A DNA stretch of 64,000 nucleotides from positions 3,532,501 to 3,596,500 of the forward strand of contig WPIO01000022.1 in NCBI GenBank assembly GCA_009760855.2. Reading direction: 5' to 3'. Shown in pieces: positions 1 to 12,135 of the stretch. The notes beneath the pieces were generated by a model that saw nothing but the letters and a program-made list of their open reading frames with translations, was not told the DNA's origin and made no database searches. The number at the start of each line of letters is the position of its first letter. The stretch's first letter is position 1. Both the position numbers and the translations under genes were made by a program. The DNA comes from Cristatella mucedo (Eukaryota > Bryozoa > Phylactolaemata > Cristatellidae).

Positions 1-14
1 GGAGAAAGTAAACA

Positions 15-16
<2 letters not shown>

Positions 17-81
<65 letters not shown>

Positions 82-84
82 GCA
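17..84. repeat. (GA)n microsatellite
   Basis: Nearly pure AG dinucleotide run at the left edge of the window, slightly interrupted at its right end. From here to about 790 there is mixed sequence with short open frames but no recognisable gene. Confidence 0.95.
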
Positions 85-1508
85 AGTGAGTGAAAGAAAA
101 AGGAAAAGGAAATAAAGATAGAGCCAGATATATTTATTTATATAGATGCACATATACCCACACAGAGAGGCGCGGCAGAGCTACTGGAAGGCTGCTCACT
201 GCTTCTTTGTAGTTCCGCTTGAGGGGGCACCACAGGTACCCTACCCACCTCAACCGCCGACACGAAATAGGTGCTGGTAGAATTTTTACTCAAGGTTTCA
301 GAGATCGCGGATTCAACCCCGAGAATGACACAATACATAATCCATTCGCTCTAGCAGTGCAATACCGCTTTGGGTGTCTTATTCCGTAAATCCGGCTGTC
401 AGTTCAGCAGCAGCGTACCGAAGGGGGCAAGCGGCGGGTATGTCCCCGGGCGCTGGATCACCGGGATGGGGTGCCAAAATGGGCGCCTAATACTGGAGGG
501 GGCGCTGTCCGCGTCGTTCGTCCCCGGAAGCGCGATGCCCCCAGGAGCTTCTGTGTTGTTCAGCCACGTAGAAAGAGGCACGAGAAGGGGCGGGTGGAGA
601 ATACACGAGAAAAAATGAAGCTGGCTGAGTTCTGTCTCAATGTGAACTTGTTGCCGGTTGCGGGATCTCTGACCGCGTTCTCTGTCTTGCACGGTCTTTC
701 TGCTTGCGTCCCGTAAACTAGACCGCGTTGCTAATATTGACACCATCGTGCCGAAGCACCCAGACTGAATGCGGAAGCGCTTTACTATCGCCAAAAAATG
801 GCAGCGAGATGCATACGCGTAGCGCCAGCCCTCTTACCGATCCCGAACGTCCTGGTCGTAGCAACGGGAACGCGCGCAGCATCGCGTGAGCCTGCAGCGG
901 TAGCGACCGAGCGTGTCCAGTGTGGTGGCGGCGGCGGCGGCAGGGGACCGGCAGCGCGCCCGCCACCCTCCGGCCTGGCCGAGAAGCAGCGTTTCTCCGT
1001 TGAGTGGCGACTTCTTCGTTCGGCTCGAAGCGTCGCGCGCGTCGTCAGCGGCGCCCCGACGGCAGCACCGAGCAGCCGCCCCCTGCCCGAGTCAGCCGCG
1101 ATTGCGCCCGCTTTAAAGCTAAAGATCGCCGACGCTCTAAAGTCGGCTGACGGGCGGACGCGCTCAAGCTGCGCGACCGCTCGGTCGCGGCAATGGAGCG
1201 GACACCTTGAGCCGCCGAGCCGAGTTTCGCCGCCGAGCCGAGAGCGAGCCTCGCAGCAGGGAGCGGGGCCGCGGCGAAAGCGGCGGCGGCCTAGAGCCCT
1301 CGCGACCTACCCTAAGTGAAAAAACTGTTCCCATAATTGACTCATTAGCAATCGACGGATGGATGTAGCGAGCGGCCGGCGAGGCCCGACGGCTTGGTCG
1401 GCAGCCGTCCCCCTCCTCCCTCCCTCCGATGCGGCGCCGCTCTGCGGTCGCCGCCGCCACGGCCGCAGCTCGACTTGAGCAGGCGCGGCGTCGCGCCTCT
1501 CTCCTTAC

Positions 1509-1809
1509 CTCTCTGTCTCGGGTGATTTCCGGGCGCGGCTGTCTTGATCGACGCCTGGGCCGCCGCAGTCGGGCCTCCTCGGCCGGGGCCGCGGAGCTCG
1601 CCGGGAGGCGGCGGGCGAGCGGACGCCGCGGCGGCGGCGGCGGCGGCGGCGCACGCCGCGCCGCCTGCGCCGCTGACGCGACCGCCCGTGAACTTCATGG
1701 GGCTGAGAATGTCGTCGACGGAGAACGAAGTAGCCTTGCGCGGAGCCTCCATTGTGGCGGCCGGCGGAGCTGCTGCGGCGGTGGCTGCGGCAGCGGAGCC
1801 CGTCAACAT
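1509..1809 (-). CDS. NK-1-type (slouch/Nkx1) homeobox gene, exon 1 only (partial)
   Basis: The minus-strand frame opens with ATG at 1809 and gives 100 codons plus one base. It ends at a strong splice donor (AGAGAG|GTAAGG, intron from 1508), so the intron is phase 1. Residues 28-41 read SFSVDDILSPMKFT. This matches the N-terminal eh1-like repressor motif of NK-1/Nkx1 proteins, where SFSVxDILDPxKFT is typical and the motif recruits Groucho/TLE. The flanks are alanine- and proline-rich low complexity, as in many homeodomain proteins. An in-frame ATG at codon 20 is an alternative start. No homeodomain lies in the 1.5 kb downstream, so exon 2 should be beyond the left edge; Nkx1 genes commonly carry the motif and the homeodomain on separate exons. 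Other NK/ANTP genes have eh1 motifs too, but the PxKF extension favours NK-1. Expected role: nuclear transcriptional repressor in neural/mesodermal patterning (family knowledge). Confidence 0.68.
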
Positions 1810-2000
1810 GGCAGGGCCGCGTCGGAGCGGACGGACGGCAGGGACGTATGCGCAAAATCAGACGAGTGGAGAGAGTGAGAGAGCCAGTCGTCTATTCCAA
1901 TTAGCTTTATTGCCACACCCTTACTGTGAGCGATTAGCACTTCGACAGCGACCGTGTAATAAATTTATTTATCAGTAAGTGGTTAGCGCACCCCATTGGC
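1810..2000 (-). promoter_or_regulatory. putative promoter of the NK-1-like gene
   Basis: Read on the minus strand, a CCAAT box (plus-strand ATTGG at 1995-1999) is followed by an AT-rich TATA-like stretch (about 1958-1972, TAAATAAATTT). About 150 nt then lead to the ATG at 1809. A TAATTGG core at 1897-1903 fits an NK-class homeodomain site and could be autoregulatory. All of this is inferred from motif spacing. Confidence 0.35.
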
Positions 2001-2680
2001 CGTTCGGTGGCTTATTGCCGAGCTGAGTGACATGTGGGCGGGTCCGCCAGCTGCTGGCCGTTAAGAGCGAACGGGCTCGGATTATGCTGCCTCCGCGCTC
2101 CGGCCCTCTGCACGCAGATCAAAGAGGGCATCGCCGGCGTGCACAATGGCAGCCGCGCGCATCGCATTGAGCAGAAAAATTAATATACATAACTCGCTCA
2201 AATGAGGGCCGCCGTTTAGAGCAGCGCCGAGTGCACAAAGCAGAATAAATTAATCGATTCGGGCGGCCACTGAATGGATGAAAGCGAAGGCTGTTTATCT
2301 CGTGCGACGATAGAGCGCCGGCACCAGCGCCGGCGTCCGCCAAAGGGCTGCAGATACGATCGCGGCGTTAAGTTCAGGCTGCGGCGCGGAACAAGAATGG
2401 GCCATAAATGTATCGACGAAATCAGCACCTAATTCCCGAAGTTCTCTCTGTGTACACTGCCGAGCCGGCGAAAGGAGGCGACGTGCATTTCTGCAACGCC
2501 GAGTGATACCAGACGACGCACCGTTCCAACTATCAAACCGATCTAGGAGCCCCGCGGGCGGCGTGCCCGCGCTCCGCCGCAGTCGCAGCTGCTCCCCTCC
2601 GCCGGCTGCCGCCGAATCGCATTCGTCTTCACATTGCAGCCCGTGAGGCTGGCTAGACAGCCATTGTGACTGGAAGAGGG

Positions 2681-2999
<319 letters not shown>

Positions 3000-3051
3000 A
3001 GCGAACAAGAAACTTGAGTTCAAGGAGGACGAGCGTGTGGCCCCTCCCAAC

Positions 3052-3305
3052 CGCCGTCAACGCCGCCGTAGCCACCGGGCCGCTGACGTAGCCTGTCGGG
3101 CCGCCGTCGTAGCCTGTCGGGCCGCTACCGTAACCGTGTTATTCATGTTTATCAAGCATGATATTACTCACCGTTCAATTGCATTTCCCTTTGCAGCAAA
3201 TGTAAAGCGCCTAGAAATAGATTGAGTTCTCTGAAGGCGCTTTATCAAGTGCATTATCATTATTATTATTATTATTACCGTAGCCGTCGGGCCGCCGTGG
3301 GCCGG
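3052..3305. repeat. GC-rich minisatellite split by a LINE 3' end
   Basis: Units close to GTAGCCTGTCGGGCCGCC repeat at 3060-3130 and resume at 3280-3305 on the far side of a short LINE 3' fragment. The sequence on both sides of the insert (TACCGTA.CCG) looks like a target-site duplication. Confidence 0.65.
3135..3281 (+). mobile_element. L2/CR1-like LINE, 3' tail only
   Basis: This 147-bp fragment ends in the 3' signature seen across this window: AAAGCGCCT...GAGTTCTCTGA...GGCGCTTTATC, then TGCATTAT and (ATT)n. The GCGCC/GGCGC arms can pair as a hairpin. It is a severely 5'-truncated copy. Confidence 0.85.
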
Positions 3306-5140
3306 TGAGAGAGCGCGAGGCCAGCGCCAAGCCGCGGGTCTCGATGCCGACCCGAGAAGGAGGGGTCAGGAGGCGGGCAGCAGTGGTCAGATGCTGCGTC
3401 AGCTGGCATCTGCATCTCCTTGCGAGCTCCCCGGCTCGCACGCTCGGCGTAGCAGACGACTTGGCAAACGAACGTGGTTATTGCGACCTCTTGCCGCTAG
3501 CCACCGGGCGCACATTAAACGAGCAATCATCTGTGTAGGAAGGGGGCAGTAAACGTTGATTAATTAATCCTCATTAAGAAATGGTAATCTGGTAGTTCTG
3601 CAAAAAGACTGAAACATTAAATATGAACGCATTAACTCGGGAGCAGACGCGCGCTCGCGAGAGAGAGAGGGGGAGACTTCGCTAGCGTAGATCGATCGCG
3701 TTCGCTCGTCAGCCAGCGCCGCCGCAGAGACGTCGGTTCGCTCGCGGTGCGTTCCCTCGGGCTTTGCGGCTGGTAATGCGATTCCTTAGAGCGCGCGCTC
3801 ACTCGCCCATGCGGCGCCACGGTCTCTCGGGCCGCCGGCTTGCGAGCGAGGTGCGCCTCAATCGTCGGCGGCGGCGCAGTCGGCGGTTTGCGTTTCGTGG
3901 GTTCGCTGCCGCCGCCCCCCCACCTGGCGCACCCCTATCGCTCGCGGTTAGAGGGGTGGGGGTAGGAGGCGGAGGCAACAATGCCGGAACCGCCGGAGCC
4001 TCGGATCGCCAGGGCCTCCCTCGAGCGGGCGCAGCTACGGGCCGGCGTGCCTTGCGACACCGCCCGGGTCACGCTGGGCGCCGCCGGCCAGCATCCGGCC
4101 AGCGGGCGGGCGGGAGGAAGGTCTCGCTCGGCGCACGGCCGGCGCGCACGCTCGCGGCAGACTCAGCGCGCTTCCGCCGAGTTTAGCGACCTGCGCCGGC
4201 GGTCTGGCGATCGCCTTGCGAGCTGCCGGAGGCCGACCGCGAGGCCGCGCAGAGTCTCTGCGCGAGCGTCGCACGGTAGCTCTAGAGCGGCCGCGACCTC
4301 ACTAGCATCGGGGACTGTCGCGAGCAGACGAAGTCGTCGCCTGGCTCAGCCGCCCTGACGAATGACGTCGCTCGGGAGACAACAGCGCCGGCGACGCCTC
4401 GTTTCGCCGTCTTTACTCGTCGCTCTCGCTATCTAGGTCGCTCGGCCACGGCGATCGCGAATGGCCGGCGACGGGAGCTGCCTGCTTCTGGCAGCGGCGT
4501 CGCTTTCGCGACGCTGCGCCGTCGCTGCACCGGCGCCAGCGGCTCCGCTCGCTGGCTCCGGTGTGGCGGCCGGGCGCGCGGGAGCGCTCTTGCACGTCCG
4601 GCCAGCTGCTCCGGTCCTCTTTCGCAGGCCGCGGGGCCACCTGCGGTTCTCCCGCGCTCTGGCTCGCAGAGCGAGTTTTAACGATGTCTGCGAATAGCAG
4701 CCAAGCAGTTTCGCTATTTCCGACATTCCTCTAGGAGTCGCTGACCATCTGCAATGTTGGTCGGTATATTTACCGAGAATTCACGATTCGCCGTGTTTTG
4801 CGCTATAGGATGGGGGAGGGATGTTGGCCGGTGCTGATGAGCAGCAACAGGTGAAGGCGCACTCCGGGACACGCCGAACTATGTGTTTGACCTTGACCTT
4901 ACCCGTCGGGATGACTTATCGCGGGTGAGCGGAAAGGACGCGCCGCCGCGCGCGTCAAAACCGCTCGGCGCGCCCCTTTCCGGTTGGTCTCAGAAGAAGC
5001 CAACGGGCTCCTCCCTATCAATTTCGTTTGCCGTCGCGACGCGGCGACAGTTGCCAGTTTGTGAGTGGCGGCGCGTGTCCTATGCGCCTGCCAGTGTGCT
5101 AATGCTCCGTCTCTGTCTCCGTGTCGCTCTGCCTCTCTGT
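3306..5140. other. CpG-rich stretch, no recognisable gene
   Basis: GC-rich with many CG dinucleotides, especially 3700-4700. Frames open on both strands at once (for example about 3764-4186 plus and 4035-4274 minus). They have arginine/alanine-rich composition and no domain, which points to GC bias rather than coding. It may contain an untranslated first exon or enhancer, but nothing specific can be supported. Confidence 0.5.
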
Positions 5141-5146
5141 CTCTCT

Positions 5147-5240
5147 GTTAATAATAATAATAGTAATAATAATACTAATACGTTTGATATAGCACCCTCA
5201 GATAACTCAATCTCTTTCTAAGCGCTATACATTTACTCAA
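5147..5240 (-). mobile_element. L2/CR1-like LINE, 3' tail (minus)
   Basis: (TAA)n at 5147-5170 is followed by the reverse complement of the LINE 3' hairpin (GCACCCTCAGATAACTCAATCTCTTTCTAAG in two blocks). Only the last ~90 bp of the element remain. Confidence 0.8.
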
Positions 5241-6080
5241 AACAGGCACGATCGCCCGTTGCTCTCTCGCTCGCTCTCACTTTGTCGTTCTACGTAGCTG
5301 ACGCTCTATTTTGTAGCCGCCGACTAGAGCGCTGCGGTGCGACCAGCCAGCGCTAGGGCGGGACGCTGGCTGGTCGCTGGCTGGCTGGCGGAGATTTGCA
5401 GGAATCACCGGCCGTGCTGTCGACGGCGGCGCACGATTTCAAGTTCGGACGGCTCTGTGCACGCACTCAGCCGCTACCGAGTGGCGCCGACTTGAGTGTG
5501 CGGAGGTGTGATGAGGTGGACCGGCGCGTGAGACTGCAGAGGTCCCATGCTACACCGATCAATTAGCAGCGGCTAAGTGCTGGCCGAGGTGAAGCGTTCA
5601 TCGCTAGCCAGGCGATCCTGGGTGATGAAAAAGAGTAATAATAATATTAATAACAAAATATTAATACAGCTCCCCAAGAGAACCAGATATCTCTCCAAGT
5701 GCAGGACATGCGCTGTAATGGATGCACGTCGACTGGTTAGCCACATAGCACGTATGATTTCAGCACCTACAGGCCCACGAAGGAAAAGCCATTATTTCGG
5801 AGCAAAGGCTGTGAGGAATGGTCGCGTCTTTAGCTTCTTTTTGGATACAGTAAAATCAAGAGCCGACGGGCTGTGAATAGGTGGTTGAGTTCCACTTTGG
5901 GAATACAGTAGCTGAGGGCACAGCCGAAAGACCGGGGTCATGGCTTAGGGTCAGGGTTCATGGTCAGGGTCGAGCGGGTGCACTACCAGGGGCCTGATTA
6001 GGAAGTAAGTCAGGCAGATAGACTGAAGCAAGACAATGTTTAGACGTAAACGTGAGTGACAGCGTCTAGAAATAGATGCT
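5241..6080. other. intergenic, no gene seen
   Basis: Mixed-composition DNA with a short GCTGGCTGG-rich patch at 5355-5395 and scattered short frames. No domain, RNA gene or repeat that I recognise. Confidence 0.5.
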
Positions 6081-6084
6081 CTGT

Positions 6085-7242
6085 TTGATAGTGACAATAA
6101 TAATATGTCCATTGTCTAGCGCCCTTAGAGAGCTTATCTCTGTCCAGGCGCTTTAACACGCACTGCAGGAGAATCAATAATACCTGCGGGCTTAATGAAA
6201 TGCTCGGTATCAAGCATGCAAAGTGAAAACAAGTGCAAGTCTTAGGCGAGCATGGTAAAGCAAACACGACAACACTTATGGCCACCATTAGTAAAACCTC
6301 GTTAATAAAAGCACGCAGGTAGCTTGTACTGAATCGCTTACAGGTACGTAGCAAGAAAAGCAAGCAAGAACAAAAAAATACACGTTCGCTGAAGCGAAGA
6401 GAAAGCTTACTGGAGCAGAGCTGCTTTTAGCTGAAATTAAAAAAAAGCAAGGTCACCGCAGGCAGTGACCGTAGCCAGAAACTAGTTTCAGACTTTTGGT
6501 GCATTCAAGCGGAGGCTCAAAAGATTGGATCCCTAAAAGATTTCAACTGAGTGCGAGGGACGGCAGCATTATTTGATGCTGAGGAGGAGTGGGTGGTGGG
6601 TGAGCGAAACGAAGGAGCAAGCAGGTCGGATAGGTAGACTGGTGTAAGCAAGCGATGTGACCTGTAAGCCAGATTGATAAATTTGAAATCCTTTCGATGC
6701 TTGATAGAGAGCCAGTGAAGCTTAGAAGTAGCAGTGGGATGTGGCGAATAAGGAATCAGTACAGATTGGCTAGTAGCTTTGCAATGTGGAAGTTTCGACA
6801 TTGATGGCAGAAAGGCCTTAGCTGCCGAGTTTTGCACTAAGTGACGACGCTCGATCGCAGGGCAGGACGACCTGCAAGTGGCGAGTTACAGAAGTCTATA
6901 GTCTGAATGTCGAGAATGCATGGACCAGCTTAGCTTGGTAATGGTGTCATAATCTAAGCAAGCCAGAAATGGTATAATAGTCTGTAGGGAAACGAGGAAG
7001 GGTCGACTGCGAAGCAGATGCGCTCATCTAGTGAAAAGTCACTTTTGAAAAGGACACCCAGATTCCGTGCAGATGCTACCGGATATCGTGTAAGTCGAGC
7101 TAATTCGAAAGATTGGGTTTTCCAGTTGCCAACTAACACTAGGATTTCCTACAACCGGTTAGTAAGTTTTTTCTTTATTTAAATTGAGAACTTTTGCTGC
7201 CATTCCAGTCTGAATGCCAACGATACACTCAGCAATGGAGCT

Positions 7243-7335
<93 letters not shown>

Positions 7336-8200
7336 TTACTGGGAGGCCGGGAGGGATCAAAACACAAGTGCAGCTGCGCTTTATCTGCATGAAAGAGAAT
7401 ACGAAGAATATACTTGGTAATTGCATCGGCAAAAGGGAGAATATATAATATGTGAAAATAAGTGACCTAAAATAGCTTCCGTAGGGGACGCCATACTTCA
7501 ACGCCTCACTAGATGACCGTTGACCGTGGAATCTACCCTGAGTTATTCAGCTGAGATAGGACCCAAACACAGTTTTTGTTGCACAGCACTTGTGGCACAT
7601 AGAAGGCAAAACAGACATGCACAAAAATATTTTCGATCAATGATATCATAAGTTGCCGAGAGACCGAGTAGAACAAAGCAAAGTGGCTCTAACTGCGACA
7701 GAAATCGTGGACACGTTATATAATTTCTCAGAAATGCTATTTTTGTGGAGTGACTAGTTCTAAAAACACTTACCGGAACTTGCTCGCTATGTTGGATATT
7801 TTGATATATGAGCGTTCGAGTGGTCTGACACTCGTTCTAGTGTCTTTGATAGGCACGGACCTCTGAGACTGGGAGGAAGTTAATTAAGTTCTCCTGATCT
7901 AGTGCCGACTTCCTAGTAAGTGGCCTGCCTTTTTGAAAGATATTGGGATGGAACCTGGATCTAAGATTAAATTCAATATTTTACCTGCGGCGGGACTAGC
8001 TAATCGAGCGTAAATATCCGTAGAGCTTCTAACGCTTCTACAATAGTCTTGCTGCACCACGAGGATCGAATGAATCGTCGGGTGATGGTTCGTCGAGAGT
8101 CGACCCCGCGAGAGCGGGCGGATGGCCTTGAAGAATGTGCTGCCTAACCCTATGCACAAGGACATGGTGGAGCACCAGTAATGCATTAGCAAGTAAAAAA
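6085..8200 (-). mobile_element. L2/CR1-like LINE copy, 5'-truncated, decayed
   Basis: Read leftwards. Around 7930-8190 a frame resembles the region before the RT palm (ending near DPGSIPISFKKA). At 6954-7139 there is NLGVLFKSDFSLDE, typical of the region after the YxDD box. At 6517-6837 there is LHWLSIKHRKDFKF...PVYLSDLL, typical of the L2/CR1 C-terminus. The 3' hairpin and an ATT-like tail lie at 6093-6160. Frames are broken by stops and by a GA microsatellite at 7241-7332. It is not functional. Confidence 0.8.
7241..7332. repeat. (GA)n microsatellite inside a LINE
   Basis: About 90 bp of nearly uninterrupted AG repeat lies within the minus-strand LINE copy. Confidence 0.95.
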
Positions 8201-9210
8201 CTATTGAGAGTGAGTGTAATGGCTCTGAATTCCGTCAGTCGTACAAAAACTCGGTCAACGCTGCAATAAATCACAGTCACGTGACTTAATATAAGTCGAA
8301 CCGGCGCCTCGAAAGTGAAAGACGTGCGCGAGGATAAAATTCACGCCAATCAATTCCCGATAATAGCGGAGCGCGTCAGCAGTCATGCAGGCCCCTATCC
8401 AGGGAACCGCTTCGAGTGCTTAACGTCTATTGGCTGCATATTCTACAGCGCGTGCGGCTGCCGCGCGTCGTTACGCGTAGACTAGTACTAGAGGGCTAAA
8501 CAGCTAATGCTTATAGGTACTCGAAATAATGACATGCGCTGAGCGCTTAACGATAATTCAGCAGCTGCCAATCCAGACGGCCGTGTTGGAGATCAGATTA
8601 GCCTGCGTTTAAATGTCTTCGCCTGCTGCTTTAGGAAGCCAGAGGTCCTAGATAGTGATCGTGGACATGGAAGAAAAGCAATCCGTAAGGAAATGGACGC
8701 TTGGAGATCAGCTGACGTAGAACGGTCGAAGGAGAGAAGGCAACGAAGCTGCAGCGACGAGACGACTGAACAGCGAAGTAGCAGGCGGATGATATCATCA
8801 TTGCGTGTCAATCTCGGAAGTGAGCATCGAAAGTCTGGGATTAAAAGACTCGCTGTTTGAATTAGAATGCAGTAATGCTGCGAGCTCGGGACGCTTAGAG
8901 CCCAAAGCCCAAGCTCCCCATGTTCACAAGAGCTCTTCTTTCCTTTGTTGAAGTGAAAGCAGCCGGGTCGTCAACCAAGTTATGCAAGTTACAATTTGGT
9001 TTTCCAAAATATTCTGTCAAAGAGATCTTGCACGCATGCATATATTTTGGCAAGATTTGCTGCTGCATTGGAGAGGATTCATACGCGAAAGCAGTAAATG
9101 GCCCGGTAAATGAGCTCAATCTCTTTTCCGAACTGAACCCAGTTGAGGGGTAAACGACAGAGCTCGAAACTGGGGGTAGGGACAATAAAACAAGAGAAAC
9201 TCAACTTGGG
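8201..9210. other. intergenic, no gene seen
   Basis: Short unrelated frames on both strands, without recognisable domains. A short GC-rich patch lies at 8400-8480. Confidence 0.5.
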
Positions 9211-9231
9211 GAGAGAGTGAGGGGAAGAGAG

Positions 9232-9273
<42 letters not shown>

Positions 9274-9402
9274 ATGGAGACAGATAAAGACATAGATGGG
9301 CAAAGACGTAGAGAGACAATGGGTAACACGAGCAAAGTGAGAGGCAGCGGAAGGAAGAAAAGCGAGAGAGAGAGAGAGAGAGAAAGGGAGACAGAGAGAG
9401 GC
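9211..9402. repeat. (GA)n microsatellites, two blocks
   Basis: AG-rich runs at 9224-9269 and 9361-9400 are separated by about 90 bp of purine-rich DNA. Confidence 0.9.
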
Positions 9403-9519
9403 ATATAGAAGACAGAGAATGAGGCAGAGAGAGCTTGTCCCTGTGAAGAGCCTCAGTTCATGAAAGCACTTTCGGGAAATGGGCTTCGGTCATGAGCACC
9501 GAGTTGCAGCAGGAATCTG

Positions 9520-10340
9520 ATAACTGCAGGGGGTTTGCAAACGCGCTCTAGCAGCACGCTGGGCTCCGCGGTTCGCGAAGTGAGTGGAAAATATGGCGGC
9601 CGCGCATGCGCATGGTGGGCAGTAGTCGGCGGCTCGCGAATCGGAGCTGAGACTGAGCTGAGCAAGCGGCGAGCCGAGCAGAGCGAGCGTCGATGCTTCG
9701 CGCAATGCTGGAGTTTGGAGCGGCTAAAAGGGATCGGGTAACCCGATTTCCATCCAGCCGCACGCTGCTACCGGCGAGCGGCTAAATTGAGCGCTTAATT
9801 AAATCGCGACAGATCCCTAAGGGCGCGGCTCGCGCTAGCGATCCGTTGAAATTGCGTTGGCGACAGAGGTTCTGGCGACGAAAGTTTCGAGGCGCCGGCC
9901 GAGAGAACGAGCGCGTTGCCCAGTCAGTCCTCCCTAGAATGCAGCCGCGAGGGAGTGCGCCGGAGCCCTCCCGCACGCTACCTGCAGCGAGCCGTCTGGC
10001 GTCGTTCTGGCACTGGCGATCTGGCATCACGCCGCGTCCGCATGCGCGGCTGGATGCAAGGGCGAATCGCTTGCTCGTACTCTCACTTTTACGTTCGCCT
10101 GCGCACGGTGCGTGTGCGCTAGAAGATGCGTGACGGCGTGCGTGCGAAGTTTTACCGGACGCGTGCGGGTCATTTCTGAGCAGCGTCCGCAGGAAGCTCG
10201 CGTAGCCGCGAGCGTCGTCAAGAGACGGCGTTTTCAACGCCAGTGCGCCGTTCGCACCTCCGCCGAGGATTTCGCCACCTCGGACCACGAGGCCGCCTCC
10301 ATGGCACAGGCTTACGCATCCAGCTCGGTTTCTAGTCTAG
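9520..10340. other. CpG-rich block, possible unidentified promoter/exon
   Basis: CG-dense sequence with overlapping open frames on both strands (about 9846-10133 plus, 9782-10288 minus). None carries a recognisable domain, and the compositions are arginine/alanine/serine-rich. It could be an orphan CpG island. Confidence 0.45.
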
Positions 10341-11635
10341 CCCGACACGATTAAAGATGTAGCCCAAGGAGAATTATGGACAATCGTCGATGATTACCTT
10401 TGGTAAACAATATTTGTTCAATACGACTTTTGGGAGCGAATGAGTTCTACGAGTTGCGCATGCGCTAGGCTCTAGCTTCTCAAAGTCCAAAAAAAAGTGC
10501 CAGCCGGCCTGCCTGCCAAAGAAGGTTCCCGTGCCGCCGCGCCATCGGTGAAATGACACTTTTTCTTTTTAGCAGTAGCGCACACACGGTGCCGTTTCCA
10601 GGCACCGTAGCGATTTCCACCTCGAGATATTAGGAATTGGCCTTTAGGAATTAGGAAATTATTTAAGCCATTAAGAAAGCGATTGGCCTGCGGTTGGACT
10701 CAACAATTTTTGTCCCGCGCAGCTCCTAGTTGCAATAAGCACGCTTTTGCCAAGTTTCGCTGGTCACTAACCATTTCTAATTCCCTCTAATAGTAATAAA
10801 GTAATACTACTAAGAATGGAGAATTTGTGTAGTACCCATGAGAAGAATCGGATCTCTTTCCGTGCACTTTTACACACGCCAGGAAGGAAGCATATAAATA
10901 GGATATTAGTAGCATGCACGATGTCAGCGCACAAGCATTAGCTCACAAACGACAACGGAAGGAGCAAATGCGGCTAGGAACAGGTGTAGGAAAGGGTTGT
11001 GATTTGACGTCAGTTTATAGCGATTTCGAGGCTTTGAGAGCAAAAAGAGCCCGACAACAGAGGTGGCGTAGCTTTGTCCAACGCAACTTACTTTACCTAA
11101 CAATTTCTTTCCAGCACGTGACCACACAGATAGCGGGTTCGGGTCTGGCAGAAGGTATTTCAATATTTTCCGCTGCAGGCGGGTCAACGCCGCAAAGCCT
11201 TGTGGGTTGCTGCGCACGGCTGATAGCAGCCGGTTGAACGCCGCAACGTGGCCACGGTGTCGGCGGCGGATCCCGATGGACGGTGGCGGATCCACATATT
11301 TATCTTTCTTTTCCTTCTGAGAGCGTTCTTCTTTGAATCGCCCGGCGACTCTTGCACTGTCGTTCTCTGTATCGCGTCGCATTCTAGGACTCGGGGCCCA
11401 CCGCACTCCACGCTCCGGCAAGTTCTCCTCCTCTGAACGTCGAGGAAGGCGTGCATGCCCTGAATGAAGCGCTTGCTTTGCGAGTCTCGCTCCTGTCCTG
11501 CTCGTATCTGGCTTGGGTCTTTCTTCTTATTGGAAGTTTAAACCTTCAGTTTCTTAAAGTCCTGCTTCCGACTTTCTCCACCTCCAGAATGATCGTGGAA
11601 AAATTTCTCTGATTTTCAGACAGATAACAATAGTT
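10341..11635. other. intergenic, no gene supported
   Basis: The longest frame is on the minus strand at 10924-11421 (165 codons). It shows no domain, no splice-site support and no repeat match, so I leave it unannotated. The rest is mixed-composition DNA. Confidence 0.45.
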
Positions 11636-11639
11636 ATAA

Positions 11640-11830
11640 TACATTTGTATGACGCCCCCAGAGAACCTAATCTCTTTCTAGGCACTTGTCATTTGCTGCC
11701 AAGGAAGTGCGATCGAATGATTAGCGGTAGCATGCTCAATGACAACATGCATAACGAGGTTAGAGGTGACATGCACAGGTTCAGCATGCAAATACGGTTA
11801 GTGGCAGCGTGCGAAGTGTCTCGAATGGCA
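11640..11830 (-). mobile_element. L2/CR1-like LINE 3' end (minus)
   Basis: Reverse complement of the LINE 3' hairpin (GACGCCCCCAGAGAACCTAA, CTCTTTCTAGGCAC). It is followed by the GACATGCACAGGTTCAGCATG block seen in the other minus-strand copies at 30.7 and 36.0 kb. Confidence 0.85.
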
Positions 11831-12135
11831 CTTCTCGAGGCACCTCCTCCCGCGAGTTTTCACCTTCCTCGACACTTGTTCTTTTACAGCCCGCCGCCTC
11901 ACTTGTTTAGCGCTTCTTCGATGACTTCGCCGGTCGATTCGTCCGCCGCGCTTTTCAAAGCAACGAAGAGGGCGTGCCCTAGTCGGCGCCAATGCGCGGG
12001 TCGTTCGTTTGGTCTCGCTTCTTCAGTCGTGGCCTAGACGTAGAACCACGCTCAGCTTCAGAGTCTTCGTTTGGTCCTGGATAAGTTCTGGACCGCTCTT
12101 TCGCCAGCAGTATCGCAGGCGGATGCACGAAAGAC

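Larger units (their letters stand above)
790..2640. other. CpG-rich block around NK-1 exon 1
   Basis: Dense CG dinucleotides and GCC/GGC-rich runs, including a GGC run at about 1629-1650, contrast with the AT-leaning DNA to the right. This looks like a promoter CpG island. Apart from exon 1 of the homeobox candidate, the open frames here are alanine/arginine-rich composition artefacts on both strands, and I see no other gene. Confidence 0.7.

Noticed and set aside
3764-4358. Overlapping arginine/alanine-rich frames in GC-rich DNA (also 798-1319, 9782-10288, 15014-16038)
   Set aside because: Frames are open on both strands at once because of GC bias. There is no domain and no convincing splice pattern.
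10924-11421. 165-codon minus-strand frame
   Set aside because: No recognisable domain, no neighbours or splice signals that fit, and no paralogue in the window.
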